NCBI RefSeq assembly: GCF_002577195.1
Contig: NZ_NULG01000016.1
Location: 48,064 to 112,063, forward strand
Reading direction: 5' to 3'
Length of the DNA: 64,000 bases
Source: Bacillus sp. AFS041924
Lineage (GTDB): Bacteria; Bacillota; Bacilli; Bacillales; Bacillaceae_G
Position numbers and translations under genes: made by a program. The notes under the pieces are model-generated. The model had not been told where the DNA came from. It worked only from the letters and a program-made list of their open reading frames with translations, and ran no database searches. Of the stretch, positions 22,596 to 30,963 are shown in pieces; position 1 is the first letter of the stretch; the number at the start of each line of letters is the position of its first letter.

Positions 22596-22826
22596 ATGAA
22601 CTTTACAGATTATCTGATAAATGTAAAAAATTTAAATGAAGTAAAAGCAAGTCAATATAATCATAGACTTTCAACTTTGAAAAAATATAGAATATATAAT
22701 AATGAGAAAGTATTAAGTATCCACATGTTAAAAAGGATTAAAAGTCTTTCCAAGGACACGACAAAACAATATTTAAGGACCATTAATTATCATATTGAAT
22801 TTTTGAATGATCATAATAGGATGTAA
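22596..22826 (+). CDS. Small protein like a tyrosine-recombinase core-binding domain
   Basis: A 76-residue basic helical protein (MNFTDYLIN ... NVKASQ-like start, DTTKQYLRTINYHIEFL end) with a strong AGGAGGGG site 8 nt before ATG. The helix pattern resembles the SAM-like N-terminal domain of phage integrases, but the catalytic domain is absent and there is no decayed sequence of it downstream. It may be a small free-standing protein or a stub of an integrase. A weak terminator-like hairpin follows at about 22875-22920. Function unknown. Confidence 0.6.
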   Translation: MNFTDYLINVKNLNEVKASQYNHRLSTLKKYRIYNNEKVLSIHMLKRIKSLSKDTTKQYLRTINYHIEFLNDHNRM

Positions 22827-22953
22827 GAAATGTTTAATTCTTCTAAGTTTAGTTTAACTGCACAAAGTAATGTTTGAAAGGGCACTCTAAAGGATAGAAT
22901 CCTGATAGATTGTCTTTTTTTATTAATCAGTACTAGAAGGGGATGTAGTAAAC

Positions 22954-23460
22954 ATGAAGAAGTTTTATAGAGGAAGTATTTTATTTCTTGTCATGCTTTT
23001 TATCATGGCTGGATGTAATGGGAATGCAATTAATACGACTAAAAATAAAGATGAGACAAAGGTGGCAGAGGAAACAATGAACCCTTCTTTTTATGTGGAT
23101 CCATCGATTGATTTTTCAACGAATGCAATGACTTCGATTATTATTGAGTTCAAAACAAAGCCTGCTGTAGTAGCTGTAAAGGAAGCAGAGGCAGCTGGAA
23201 AACAACTTACTTTGGAAGAAGCGACTAAGCAAGTAGAGGAAAGTCATGCGAAATTTCAAGAGGAATTAAAAACTCTCCTGGAGGATCAACATGTACCATA
23301 TACAATTAGGCATGTTTATAAGACTGCGCTGAATGGAGTGTCTATGGAATTACCAGGAAAAGATATTAAAAGACTATCCCAATCTACTGTAATTGCAAGA
23401 ATCTATCCGAATAAAAAAGTGCATATTATGCCTCCAGTTACACCATATAATCAAAAATAA
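22954..23460 (+). CDS. Lipoprotein consisting of a free-standing I9 inhibitor/propeptide domain
   Basis: A 168-residue protein with a lipoprotein signal (lipobox IMAGC, Cys 21 or close), a short polar linker and one domain (about 45-160) that aligns with the I9 propeptides of the giant S8 proteases beside it: TSIIIEFKTKPAVVAVKEAEA, VEESHAKFQEEL, RHVYKTALNGVSMELPGKDIKRL and a final IARIYPNKKVHIMPP. No protease domain follows. I9 propeptides are potent inhibitors and folding aids of their cognate subtilases. A membrane-tethered copy could restrain or help fold the neighbours at the cell surface; this is inference. The gene has an AGAAGGGG ribosome site 13 nt before ATG. Confidence 0.85.
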   Translation: MKKFYRGSILFLVMLFIMAGCNGNAINTTKNKDETKVAEETMNPSFYVDPSIDFSTNAMTSIIIEFKTKPAVVAVKEAEAAGKQLTLEEATKQVEESHAKFQEELKTLLEDQHVPYTIRHVYKTALNGVSMELPGKDIKRLSQSTVIARIYPNKKVHIMPPVTPYNQK

Positions 23461-23506
23461 ATCTAAGTGATAAAGTATAGAAAAAAGAGAGTTTGGGGGG
23501 AGATTT

Positions 23507-24496
23507 ATTAAAAAAAGGGAAGTTGGACAAAATGGTTCATTCGTTTCTGAGATTGGTCTTGGGTGTATGGGAATGTCTTGGCTTTACGGGGAAGCTGATC
23601 GTAAGGAGAGTATAGCGACAATTCAAGAAGCACTCGAAAGTGGTATAACACTTCTTGATACAGGAGATTTTTACGGTAATGGTCATAATGAATTATTAAT
23701 TAAAGAAGCTCTTCTAGGGGCTAGTAGAGAAAATATATTTATATCTGTTAAGTTTGATGGTAAGCATCATTCAGCTGGTGACAAATATGGAGTAGAAGAT
23801 AACAGACCAGAAGCTATTAAAGACTTTCTTAAATATACTTTACAGCGTCTTGGTGTAGAATATATTGATTTATATCAACCAGCAAGGATTGATCCAAATA
23901 TCCCAATTGAAGAAACGGTTGGAGCGATTAGTGATTTAGTAAAGGAAGGTTATGTACGTCACATAGGCCTATCTGAAGTAGGCGTTAAAACAATTCGCCG
24001 TGCACATGCAATTTATCCACTAAGCTGGGTGCAGTCTGAATACTCGCTATTTAATAGAGAAATAGAAGTAGAAATTTTACCTACTCTACGGGAATTGGGA
24101 ATATCATTATCAGCTTATGGAGTACTCTCAAGAGGATTATTAAGTGGAGCGTGGACAAAAGAGCGTATGTTAAGTTCAAATGATAAGAGAATGAAGGCTC
24201 CTAGATTTATGAACGAAAATCTAGAAAAGAATTTAATGCTTGTTGAAGCCTTGCGAGAAATTGCACTTGAGAAACAAGTACCTGTTTCCCATCTTGCTAT
24301 TGGGTGGGTACTCTCTAAGCAAGAAAACGTTATTCCTTTGATTGGAGCTAGAAAAAGAACTCAGCTCCGAGAAACAGTAGATGTGACCAAATTATCCTTA
24401 AGTGCAGGGGATTTGGCAAGAATTGAAAAAGCTGTACCGCAAGAGCTTGTAGCGGGGGAATATTATGCTGTCCCACGTAAGAAGTGGTTTGTATAA
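23507..24496 (+). CDS. Aldo/keto reductase, probably starting at ATT
   Basis: NADPH-dependent oxidoreductase of the aldo/keto reductase family, about 329 residues. The TIM-barrel motifs LDTGDFYGNG (catalytic Asp and Tyr), SVKF (Lys), YIDLYQPARIDP and a final PLIGARKRTQL are present; the usual catalytic His position is replaced, as in some Bacillus homologues. The first ATG (23567) would cut away the first strand. Family-like residues KKREVGQNGSFVSEIGLGC lie in frame directly upstream, and the only start-like codon there is ATT 23507, 6 nt after GGGGGG. ATT starts exist (infC, for example), or the ATG was lost by mutation. A terminator follows. Confidence 0.8.
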   Translation: MKKREVGQNGSFVSEIGLGCMGMSWLYGEADRKESIATIQEALESGITLLDTGDFYGNGHNELLIKEALLGASRENIFISVKFDGKHHSAGDKYGVEDNRPEAIKDFLKYTLQRLGVEYIDLYQPARIDPNIPIEETVGAISDLVKEGYVRHIGLSEVGVKTIRRAHAIYPLSWVQSEYSLFNREIEVEILPTLRELGISLSAYGVLSRGLLSGAWTKERMLSSNDKRMKAPRFMNENLEKNLMLVEALREIALEKQVPVSHLAIGWVLSKQENVIPLIGARKRTQLRETVDVTKLSLSAGDLARIEKAVPQELVAGEYYAVPRKKWFV

Positions 24497-24511
24497 GTTT
24501 GTTTAACGCTT

Positions 24512-24550
24512 GTAGACTATTACCATGTGTGTAGTCTATTTTTTTATTTT
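24512..24550 (+). terminator. Rho-independent terminator after the reductase gene
   Basis: TAGACTA / TAGTCTA stem with a 12-nt loop, followed by TTTTTTTATTTT. Confidence 0.7.
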
Positions 24551-24678
24551 ATAAACTCAAAAAAACTACCCAAAATTATTTAATAAAAATTTTGAATTTT
24601 TAATAGTTTTTTTTCTGCAAAAACAAAATAAATTTGCTATTATGTTAGAAAAAGCTAGAAGTGAAGGTGAAAAACACG

Positions 24679-26148
24679 ATGGAAATTCATTTAGTTGCAA
24701 AAGATGAGCTAGAGGCTTCAGGGATTCGATGGGTCGTGGAATCGCACTTTACTGGTATTACCCTTGTTTCGTGGAAAACAATGGGAGAATTTGAAAAGGC
24801 TATTCAAAAACAGCAGCCCGAACTGGTCATATTTGATATGGACAACTGGAAAAATGAAAGTGAAAGATTTGGTGATTTAATCCAAAAGTTTTCAATTCGC
24901 TGGTTAGGCATTTCATCTGAACGAATCTTTCAAACTGCCTATCTTGCATTACAGTATCGAGCGGAGGATGTATTATTTCGTCCTTTTTCGCCCACTGATT
25001 TAATTAAGCATATACAACAATTACGTTATCAAATTCGTAATAAAGAAAGATCCTTTACTAGAAATATTAATGTAGAAATTAACTCTTTTAACATAGATTA
25101 TCCGGACCTATTTCTGAATGATCGAATGTACGATGGCCCAATTACTATGGTTGCTTTTTTGACACCAAACTCAGGCACGCTTCCACTTGTGTATAAAGCA
25201 TTGGAACGAAATCCATTTACGGGGAAAAATCGTCTATTCGTATTATCAGAATTTATATTATGTGTGCATGAAGCTGATGAAGAAGTATTATTACAGGACG
25301 AATATAATGCATTTCTTGCTCGGTGGAAGGAAATGATGGATGAGCCACTCGCAATCGTTATGAAGGTCGGTTCTCCGGAAGAAACATTAAAAAATATCTA
25401 CGAACAAACACTTCAGCTAACACGAAGAATCTTCTTTGAAGGTTATGATATTATTTTGGCGGAAAATGAGGCAATGCCATTTCAAGAAAAGGACCCATTC
25501 CTTACACCGTTAGAGCAACGTCATTGGATTGAAATGTTAGAAAAAAGAGACGCAAAAGCAATTCGAGATTGGATGGAACGGGAATTTTTAACAATTCAAC
25601 AGCCTTATCCAGATCCAGAAATTGTTCGAATCAGATTAACAAGCGTACTTGCACAAATAAGAAGATATATGAAATCGAATAATCTCCAAAATGCATCATG
25701 GGAAGGAATTTATTATGATATTTTCCAAAAAATTGTTCATGGCCCAATCATTTATCAAATTGTTCAAGAATTGTTAGATTTTACAACAAGTCTATTACTA
25801 CAGGGGCATGATGCTTTACAAGAAGGCCACCGTACACTAGTTGAAAAAACACGGGAGTTAATTGAATCGAATTACTGGGATGCGGGTTGGAGTTTAACAG
25901 ATTGCGCGGATACACTTCGAATCAATAAAAGTACACTAAGCCGTCGATTTGCAGCTGAATCAAGTCAATCGTTTAGAGACACACTCCATGAGGTGCGAAT
26001 AAGAGAAGCTAAACGATTATTAGATGAAACGGACCTGCCATTAGATGAAATTTCAAGATTAAGTGGCTATTCCCACCAATCCTATTTTAATGCAAAGTTT
26101 AAAATGCTTGAAGGATGTACGCCTTTAGTTTATCGATCTGGTTTATAG
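24679..26148 (+). CDS. AraC-family regulator with receiver-like N-terminus
   Basis: A 489-residue transcription regulator. The first about 125 residues have the alternating fold of a response-regulator receiver (LVIFDMD at the phospho-site position, VLFRPF where KPF is usual), but the acidic pocket is changed and the Lys is missing, so it is probably not phosphorylated normally. A long middle region of about 250 residues matches nothing I know. The C-terminal 100 residues are a two-helix-turn-helix AraC domain (SLTDCADTLRINKSTLSRRF and LDEISRLSGYSHQSYF). The layout is like YesN-type regulators. ATG 24679 is 8 nt after AAGGTGA. It stands alone, so its target is not shown by context. Confidence 0.8.
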   Translation: MEIHLVAKDELEASGIRWVVESHFTGITLVSWKTMGEFEKAIQKQQPELVIFDMDNWKNESERFGDLIQKFSIRWLGISSERIFQTAYLALQYRAEDVLFRPFSPTDLIKHIQQLRYQIRNKERSFTRNINVEINSFNIDYPDLFLNDRMYDGPITMVAFLTPNSGTLPLVYKALERNPFTGKNRLFVLSEFILCVHEADEEVLLQDEYNAFLARWKEMMDEPLAIVMKVGSPEETLKNIYEQTLQLTRRIFFEGYDIILAENEAMPFQEKDPFLTPLEQRHWIEMLEKRDAKAIRDWMEREFLTIQQPYPDPEIVRIRLTSVLAQIRRYMKSNNLQNASWEGIYYDIFQKIVHGPIIYQIVQELLDFTTSLLLQGHDALQEGHRTLVEKTRELIESNYWDAGWSLTDCADTLRINKSTLSRRFAAESSQSFRDTLHEVRIREAKRLLDETDLPLDEISRLSGYSHQSYFNAKFKMLEGCTPLVYRSGL

Positions 26149-26268
26149 GACTAGAAAGTCTTTTATTAGAAGCAGTAAGGAGAAAAACGCTAGATTGTTA
26201 TAGTATTTCTTTTAGGAAAACTGTAATCAATAACCATCAAACTATAATACAAAAATAAAGGAGAGCTT

Positions 26269-26685
26269 ATGGAACTTAAAGAAGTAACTTATGAACATAT
26301 CGTAGAACTTTCTGAGGAAGCTAATGCTTTATTTGAAGCACAAGATTTTGATGGTGCCATTAAAAAGTTTAAAGAGGCATTAGAAATAATACCTAAGCCT
26401 AAATTTACGTGGGAAGCTAGTGCTTGGATTCTAACATCAATCGGGGACGTTTATTTTTATTTAAACGATTATTCTAAAGCAAAGAATTATTTTTACGATG
26501 CATTTAATTGTCCTGGAGGCTTGAACAACCCATATCTATTATTGAGATTGGGGCAGGTTTTATTTGAAACACATGATGAAGAAAAAGCAAAGGAATATTT
26601 ATTGAGAGCATATTTGTTGAAGGCTGGGGAGATTTTTAAAGAGGAAGATCCAAAATATTTAAAACTAATACTTGCGATAATTTAG
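26269..26685 (+). CDS. Small tetratricopeptide-repeat protein
   Basis: A 138-residue cytoplasmic protein with about three TPR units: ANALFEAQDFDGAIKKFKEA, IGDVYFYLNDYSKAKNYFYD and LGQVLFETHDEEKAKEYLLR. TPRs form helical scaffolds for protein contacts. There is no membrane segment or enzyme motif. The family is common in Bacillus as single short proteins of unknown partner. AAGGAGAG precedes ATG 26269. It ends 61 bp before the DinB-like gene and the two may be cotranscribed. Confidence 0.8.
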   Translation: MELKEVTYEHIVELSEEANALFEAQDFDGAIKKFKEALEIIPKPKFTWEASAWILTSIGDVYFYLNDYSKAKNYFYDAFNCPGGLNNPYLLLRLGQVLFETHDEEKAKEYLLRAYLLKAGEIFKEEDPKYLKLILAII

Positions 26686-26745
26686 GAGATAGAACAGATA
26701 TTGTCTGTGAAAACGATCTGTAAGTTAATAAAAGGAGTTACAACT

Positions 26746-27273
26746 ATGAACGAATGGAATAAATTATTTTTAGTCGGAGAACAAGATGGTGTAAAAGGAG
26801 ATTTTAATACATTAATTTCAATGATGAATTATGTAAGATATACAACTCTAGAAGCGATTAAAGATATTACAGTAGAGGAACTTGATTATTTGCATTCTAA
26901 AGCAGGCAATTCTATTGGGATGCTACTTACTCACATGGCAGGGGTTGAGTATTGGTATCAACTTAATACATTTGAAAATCGAGATTTAAATTCAGAAGAA
27001 GAAAAGAAATGGTTACCAGGTTTAGATTTAGATGAAGGGGCTAGGGAAAGTATTAAAGGTAATGATGCAAACTATTATATTAATCTATTAAATTCGATTC
27101 GAGAAGATACATATTTAAAATTTAATACACTTTCAGATGAGTGGTTACATGAGCAGACTGAATTTGGAAGTACAAAAGCTACAAACTACTTTAAATGGTT
27201 TCATGTGTTTGAGGATGAAATTAATCACCGTGGTCAAATAAGAATGATTCGTAAATTGTATAAAAATAGTTAA
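26746..27273 (+). CDS. DinB-like (DinB_2/DUF664) four-helix protein
   Basis: A 175-residue protein of the DinB/YfiT-like metal-binding four-helix superfamily. Metal ligands fit LLTHMAGVEYWY (first His) and FEDEINHRGQIRMIRKL (last His), the usual signature. Many members are thiol- or substrate-dependent transferases, but this one's reaction is unknown. The start is ATG 26746, 7 nt after AAAGGAG; a TTG at 26701 would add residues that read through this ribosome site. A bidirectional hairpin follows, shared with the convergent VOC gene. Confidence 0.85.
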   Translation: MNEWNKLFLVGEQDGVKGDFNTLISMMNYVRYTTLEAIKDITVEELDYLHSKAGNSIGMLLTHMAGVEYWYQLNTFENRDLNSEEEKKWLPGLDLDEGARESIKGNDANYYINLLNSIREDTYLKFNTLSDEWLHEQTEFGSTKATNYFKWFHVFEDEINHRGQIRMIRKLYKNS

Positions 27274-27277
27274 AAAT

Positions 27278-27321
27278 AGCCTGTATCTACGATTAATGGT
27301 AATCGATGATACAGGCTTAAA
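27278..27321. terminator. Bidirectional terminator between convergent genes
   Basis: AGCCTGTATC / GATACAGGCT with an inner CGATTA / TAATCG stem, A-rich on the left and TTAAATTTT on the right. Confidence 0.75.
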
Positions 27322-27332
27322 TTTTGGTTGTC

Positions 27333-27719
27333 CTATTTACTATTACAGATCATTAGTACATTCCCATCCAAATCTTCAAAGTTAAAATAAGCAAATTCTC
27401 CAATGCGTTTAATCTCTTTAACAATTGTAATATTATTTTCTTTCATAAATAGGTAAGCTTGGTCTATGTCATCTGAGTAGAAATTAAATAACACATTTTT
27501 TGAAGGATGAAATATGTAATTCGGATCAAAAGTGTGGTCGTCTAAAGTTAATCCAGTTGTACCTGTTACAGGGATGTTAAATACAGGGGATTCTATCTGG
27601 CTAAGATCGGTCGCAATGCCAAGGAGTCTACAATACCATTCAACTGACTTTTTTAGTTCCTTAACGTGAATAAAAACGTAGTTAACTTTGTTTGCAATTG
27701 GAGAAATGATTGATTTCAT
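27333..27719 (-). CDS. VOC/glyoxalase-superfamily protein
   Basis: A 128-residue single-unit protein of the vicinal-oxygen-chelate fold. The typical opening NYVFIHVKELKKSVEWYCRLLG and ending FNFEDLDGNVLMICN are present, with beta-alpha-beta-beta-beta repeats between. Members include glyoxalases, dioxygenases and antibiotic-binding proteins; substrate cannot be told here. The start is ATG 27719 with GGGTGG upstream; an earlier ATG would put the ribosome site within the coding sequence. Convergent with the DinB-like gene. Confidence 0.8.
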   Translation of the reverse strand: MKSIISPIANKVNYVFIHVKELKKSVEWYCRLLGIATDLSQIESPVFNIPVTGTTGLTLDDHTFDPNYIFHPSKNVLFNFYSDDIDQAYLFMKENNITIVKEIKRIGEFAYFNFEDLDGNVLMICNSK

Positions 27720-27960
27720 AATGATTCCACCCTTCGATTTAATCAATCTATAATTTCAACGTGAATGATGTGAAACCTCTATTATTTTCATAGTATTTTT
27801 TAAAATAGACTAATTAATTAATAGAATTTGAGATAGTTTATAAAAATATAATTAAAAGATAAGTAAGGTGAAATATATTATAAAATAATCACCATTTTAT
27901 AATTAAATATCGGAAAATTCATGTTAGACTGAAAACATCACATCTAGGGGGTAATAAATT

Positions 27961-29637
27961 ATGAATACGGTTACACAAGATAAAGTAGTTAGATACAGAG
28001 GTACGGAATTAAACACAAAAGGCTGGCAACAAGAAGCAGTTCTTCGTATGTTAATGAATAATTTAGATCCAGATGTAGCAGAGCGTCCAGAAGATCTTGT
28101 TGTATATGGTGGTATTGGTAAAGCAGCTCGTAACTGGGAGTGCTTTGACGCAATTGTTGAGTCATTAAAGAATTTAGAAAATGATGAAACATTATTAGTT
28201 CAATCTGGTAAACCAGTAGCAATTTTTAAATCACATACAGATGCACCACGAGTTTTAATTGCAAACTCAAATCTTGTCCCTGCTTTTGCGAACTGGGATA
28301 CTTTCCACGAATTAGATAAAAAAGGTTTAATGATGTACGGTCAAATGACAGCTGGTAGCTGGATTTATATTGGCTCTCAAGGTATTGTTCAAGGGACTTA
28401 CGAAACATTTGCTGAATTAGCAAAACAACATTTTAATGGCACACTTGCTGGTACAATTACAGTTACTGCTGGTCTTGGTGGAATGGGTGGAGCTCAACCA
28501 CTTGCTGTTACAATGAATGGTGGAGTATGCATCGGGATCGATGTAGATGAAACAAGAATCGACCGTCGTATTGAAACTAGATATACAGATGTAAAAACTG
28601 ATTCATTAGATGAGGCAATTCGTCTTGCTGAAGAAGCGAAAAAAGAAGGTAAAGCATTATCAATCGGCCTAATCGGAAATGCTTCTGATATTTTACCAGA
28701 GATGATTGCTAGAAACTTTATTCCAGAAGTATTAACTGACCAAACATCAGCGCACGATCCATTAAACGGTTATACTCCGTCAGGAATGTCATTAGAAGAA
28801 GCTGCTGAATTAAGAGCTTCAAACCCAGAATTATATGTTGCTCGTTCAAAAGCTTCAATGGCAACTCATGTAAAAGCAATGCTTGAAATGATGGAAAAAG
28901 GATCTGTGACATTTGATTATGGTAATAACATCCGTCAAGTTGCGAAGGATGAAGGAGTAGAAAATGCATTTGATTTCCCAGGATTCGTTCCAGCATATAT
29001 CCGTCCACAATTCTGTGAAGGGAAAGGACCTTTCCGTTGGGTAGCATTATCAGGTGATCCCGAGGATATTTACAAAACTGACCAAGCTATTTTACGTGAA
29101 TTTGCTGATAATGAGCATTTATGTAACTGGATCCGTATGGCTGGGGAAAAAGTAGAATTCCAAGGTCTACCTTCTCGTATTTGCTGGTTAGGATACGGCG
29201 AGCGCGCTCGTTTCGGTAAAATTTTAAATGACATGGTTGCAAGTGGTGAATTAAAAGCACCAATCGTAATTGGCCGTGACCACTTAGATTCAGGTTCTGT
29301 AGCATCTCCAAACCGTGAAACTGAAAGCATGAAGGATGGATCAGATGCAGTAGCTGACTGGCCAATCTTAAATGCAATGATTAACGCTGTTGGTGGAGCA
29401 ACATGGGTATCAGTTCACCATGGTGGTGGAGTAGGAATGGGTTACTCTTTACACGCTGGTGTAGTAATCGTTGCAGATGGTACAAAAGAAGCAGCGGCAC
29501 GTATTGAGCGTGTATTAACAACTGATCCTGGAATGGGTGTAGTTCGTCATGCTGATGCTGGTTACGAGTTAGCTAAACAAACTGCTCGTGAAAGAGGAGT
29601 AAATATTCCAATGCTAGATAAAGGAACTGATAAGTAA
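27961..29637 (+). CDS. hutU: Urocanate hydratase
   Basis: Cytoplasmic enzyme of histidine breakdown, converting urocanate to imidazolonepropionate with a tightly bound NAD. At 558 residues it has the normal urocanase length. Recognisable blocks are [18 protein letters not shown] near the start, the NAD-binding [13 protein letters not shown], the [14 protein letters not shown] block, [17 protein letters not shown] and the C-terminal [21 protein letters not shown] precedes the ATG. The stop shares its last base with the ATG of hutI, so the two are translationally coupled. The upstream 190 bp contain no hutP-like gene. Confidence 0.97.
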   Translation: MNTVTQDKVVRYRGTELNTKGWQQEAVLRMLMNNLDPDVAERPEDLVVYGGIGKAARNWECFDAIVESLKNLENDETLLVQSGKPVAIFKSHTDAPRVLIANSNLVPAFANWDTFHELDKKGLMMYGQMTAGSWIYIGSQGIVQGTYETFAELAKQHFNGTLAGTITVTAGLGGMGGAQPLAVTMNGGVCIGIDVDETRIDRRIETRYTDVKTDSLDEAIRLAEEAKKEGKALSIGLIGNASDILPEMIARNFIPEVLTDQTSAHDPLNGYTPSGMSLEEAAELRASNPELYVARSKASMATHVKAMLEMMEKGSVTFDYGNNIRQVAKDEGVENAFDFPGFVPAYIRPQFCEGKGPFRWVALSGDPEDIYKTDQAILREFADNEHLCNWIRMAGEKVEFQGLPSRICWLGYGERARFGKILNDMVASGELKAPIVIGRDHLDSGSVASPNRETESMKDGSDAVADWPILNAMINAVGGATWVSVHHGGGVGMGYSLHAGVVIVADGTKEAAARIERVLTTDPGMGVVRHADAGYELAKQTARERGVNIPMLDKGTDK

Positions 29638-30893
29638 TGACAAAACCAATTTGGATTAAAAATGCAGCTCAATTAGCAACGCTTGCTTCTGATGTTAAAG
29701 GTCCTCGCTCAAAAGAAGCAATGTCAGTACTTGGCTTAATAGAAGATGGCAGCTTATGGATTGAAAATGGCGTAATCCAAGCTGTTGGTACAACAAACGA
29801 AATTCAAAATCGCTATGCAGAAAGAATTCAAGAAGCAGAAGTAGTTGATGCATCAAACCATCTTGTTACTCCTGGTCTAGTTGATCCACATACACATGTT
29901 GTGTATGGTGGAAGCCGAGAGCGTGAATTTGAAATGCGTCTTGAAGGTGCAACATATATGGATATTATGAATGCGGGTGGCGGAATTCATGCGACCGCCC
30001 GTATGACTCGTGAAGCGACTGAAGAAGAATTAATGGAGCAAACGATGCGACGTCTAGATTCATTCATCGCACATGGCGTGACAACTGTTGAAAGTAAGAG
30101 CGGTTACGGCATGGATTTAGAAACTGAACTGAAACAGTTAAGAGTGATGAAAAAATTAAAAGATAAGCATCCAGTTGAGCTAGTTCCTACTTTTATGGGA
30201 GCTCATGCAGTGCCAAAAGAGTTTAAAGGAAGAGAAGATGAATTCGTTGATCACTTAATCGGCGACATGCTACCAATCATTGCAGAAGAAAAACTAGCTG
30301 AATTTAATGATGTTTTCTGTGAAAAAGGTGTATTTACGCCAGAACAATCAGAACGTATCTTAGAAGCGGGTAAACAATATGATCTAATTCCAAAAATCCA
30401 TGCTGATGAAATTGAACCGTATGGTGGAGCGGAATTAGCAGCTAAAGTTGGCGCTATCTCAGCTGAACATTTATTAAAAGCTTCAGATGAAGGTATTTCA
30501 GCAATGGCTAAATCGAAAACAATAGCTTGTCTTCTTCCAGCAACAGCACTTTATTTACGTGAAGATGCTGCAAAAGGTAGAAAAATGGTTGATGAAGGTG
30601 TAGCTGTAGCAATTTCAACTGATTGCAATCCAGGTTCTTCACCAACAACTTCAATGCCACTTGTAATGAACCTTGCTTGTATTTCGATGAGACTGACTCC
30701 TGCTGAAAGCTTAACAGCAGCAACATACAACGCTGCGTGTGCAATTAATCGTCAAGATCAAATCGGCTCACTTGAAGTTGGAAAACAAGCAGACATCGTA
30801 TTATGGAATGTAAAAAACTATCAAGAATTACAATACTTATTTGGCGTTAACCATGTGCAATCTGTTTGGAAAAAAGGTATTAAGATTGTGTAA
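29637..30893 (+). CDS. hutI: Imidazolonepropionase
   Basis: Third enzyme of histidine degradation, hydrolysing 4-imidazolone-5-propionate to N-formimidoyl-L-glutamate. Amidohydrolase fold, 418 residues. The metal-binding DPHTHVVYGG, substrate-binding GGIHATARMTR, the second His in IPKIHADEIEPYGGAELA, EHLL and the metal Asp in STDCNPGSSPTTSMPLVM are all present. It starts at the last base of the hutU stop codon. hutG would be the usual next gene but is absent; a transporter gene follows 70 bp on. Confidence 0.97.
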   Translation: MTKPIWIKNAAQLATLASDVKGPRSKEAMSVLGLIEDGSLWIENGVIQAVGTTNEIQNRYAERIQEAEVVDASNHLVTPGLVDPHTHVVYGGSREREFEMRLEGATYMDIMNAGGGIHATARMTREATEEELMEQTMRRLDSFIAHGVTTVESKSGYGMDLETELKQLRVMKKLKDKHPVELVPTFMGAHAVPKEFKGREDEFVDHLIGDMLPIIAEEKLAEFNDVFCEKGVFTPEQSERILEAGKQYDLIPKIHADEIEPYGGAELAAKVGAISAEHLLKASDEGISAMAKSKTIACLLPATALYLREDAAKGRKMVDEGVAVAISTDCNPGSSPTTSMPLVMNLACISMRLTPAESLTAATYNAACAINRQDQIGSLEVGKQADIVLWNVKNYQELQYLFGVNHVQSVWKKGIKIV

Positions 30894-30963
30894 TTAGTAG
30901 CAAAAAATGATAAATCAATGGGGGGCCCTTCTGATAAAAATTTAATAGGAGGAACGGTCTTTA

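Noticed and set aside
24661-24678. GTG 24661 as start of the AraC regulator
   Set aside because: The sequence between it and ATG 24679 contains the better ribosome site AAGGTGA.
27989-29377. Several minus-strand frames inside hutU
   Set aside because: Antisense shadows of a conserved gene with typical codon-bias open frames.
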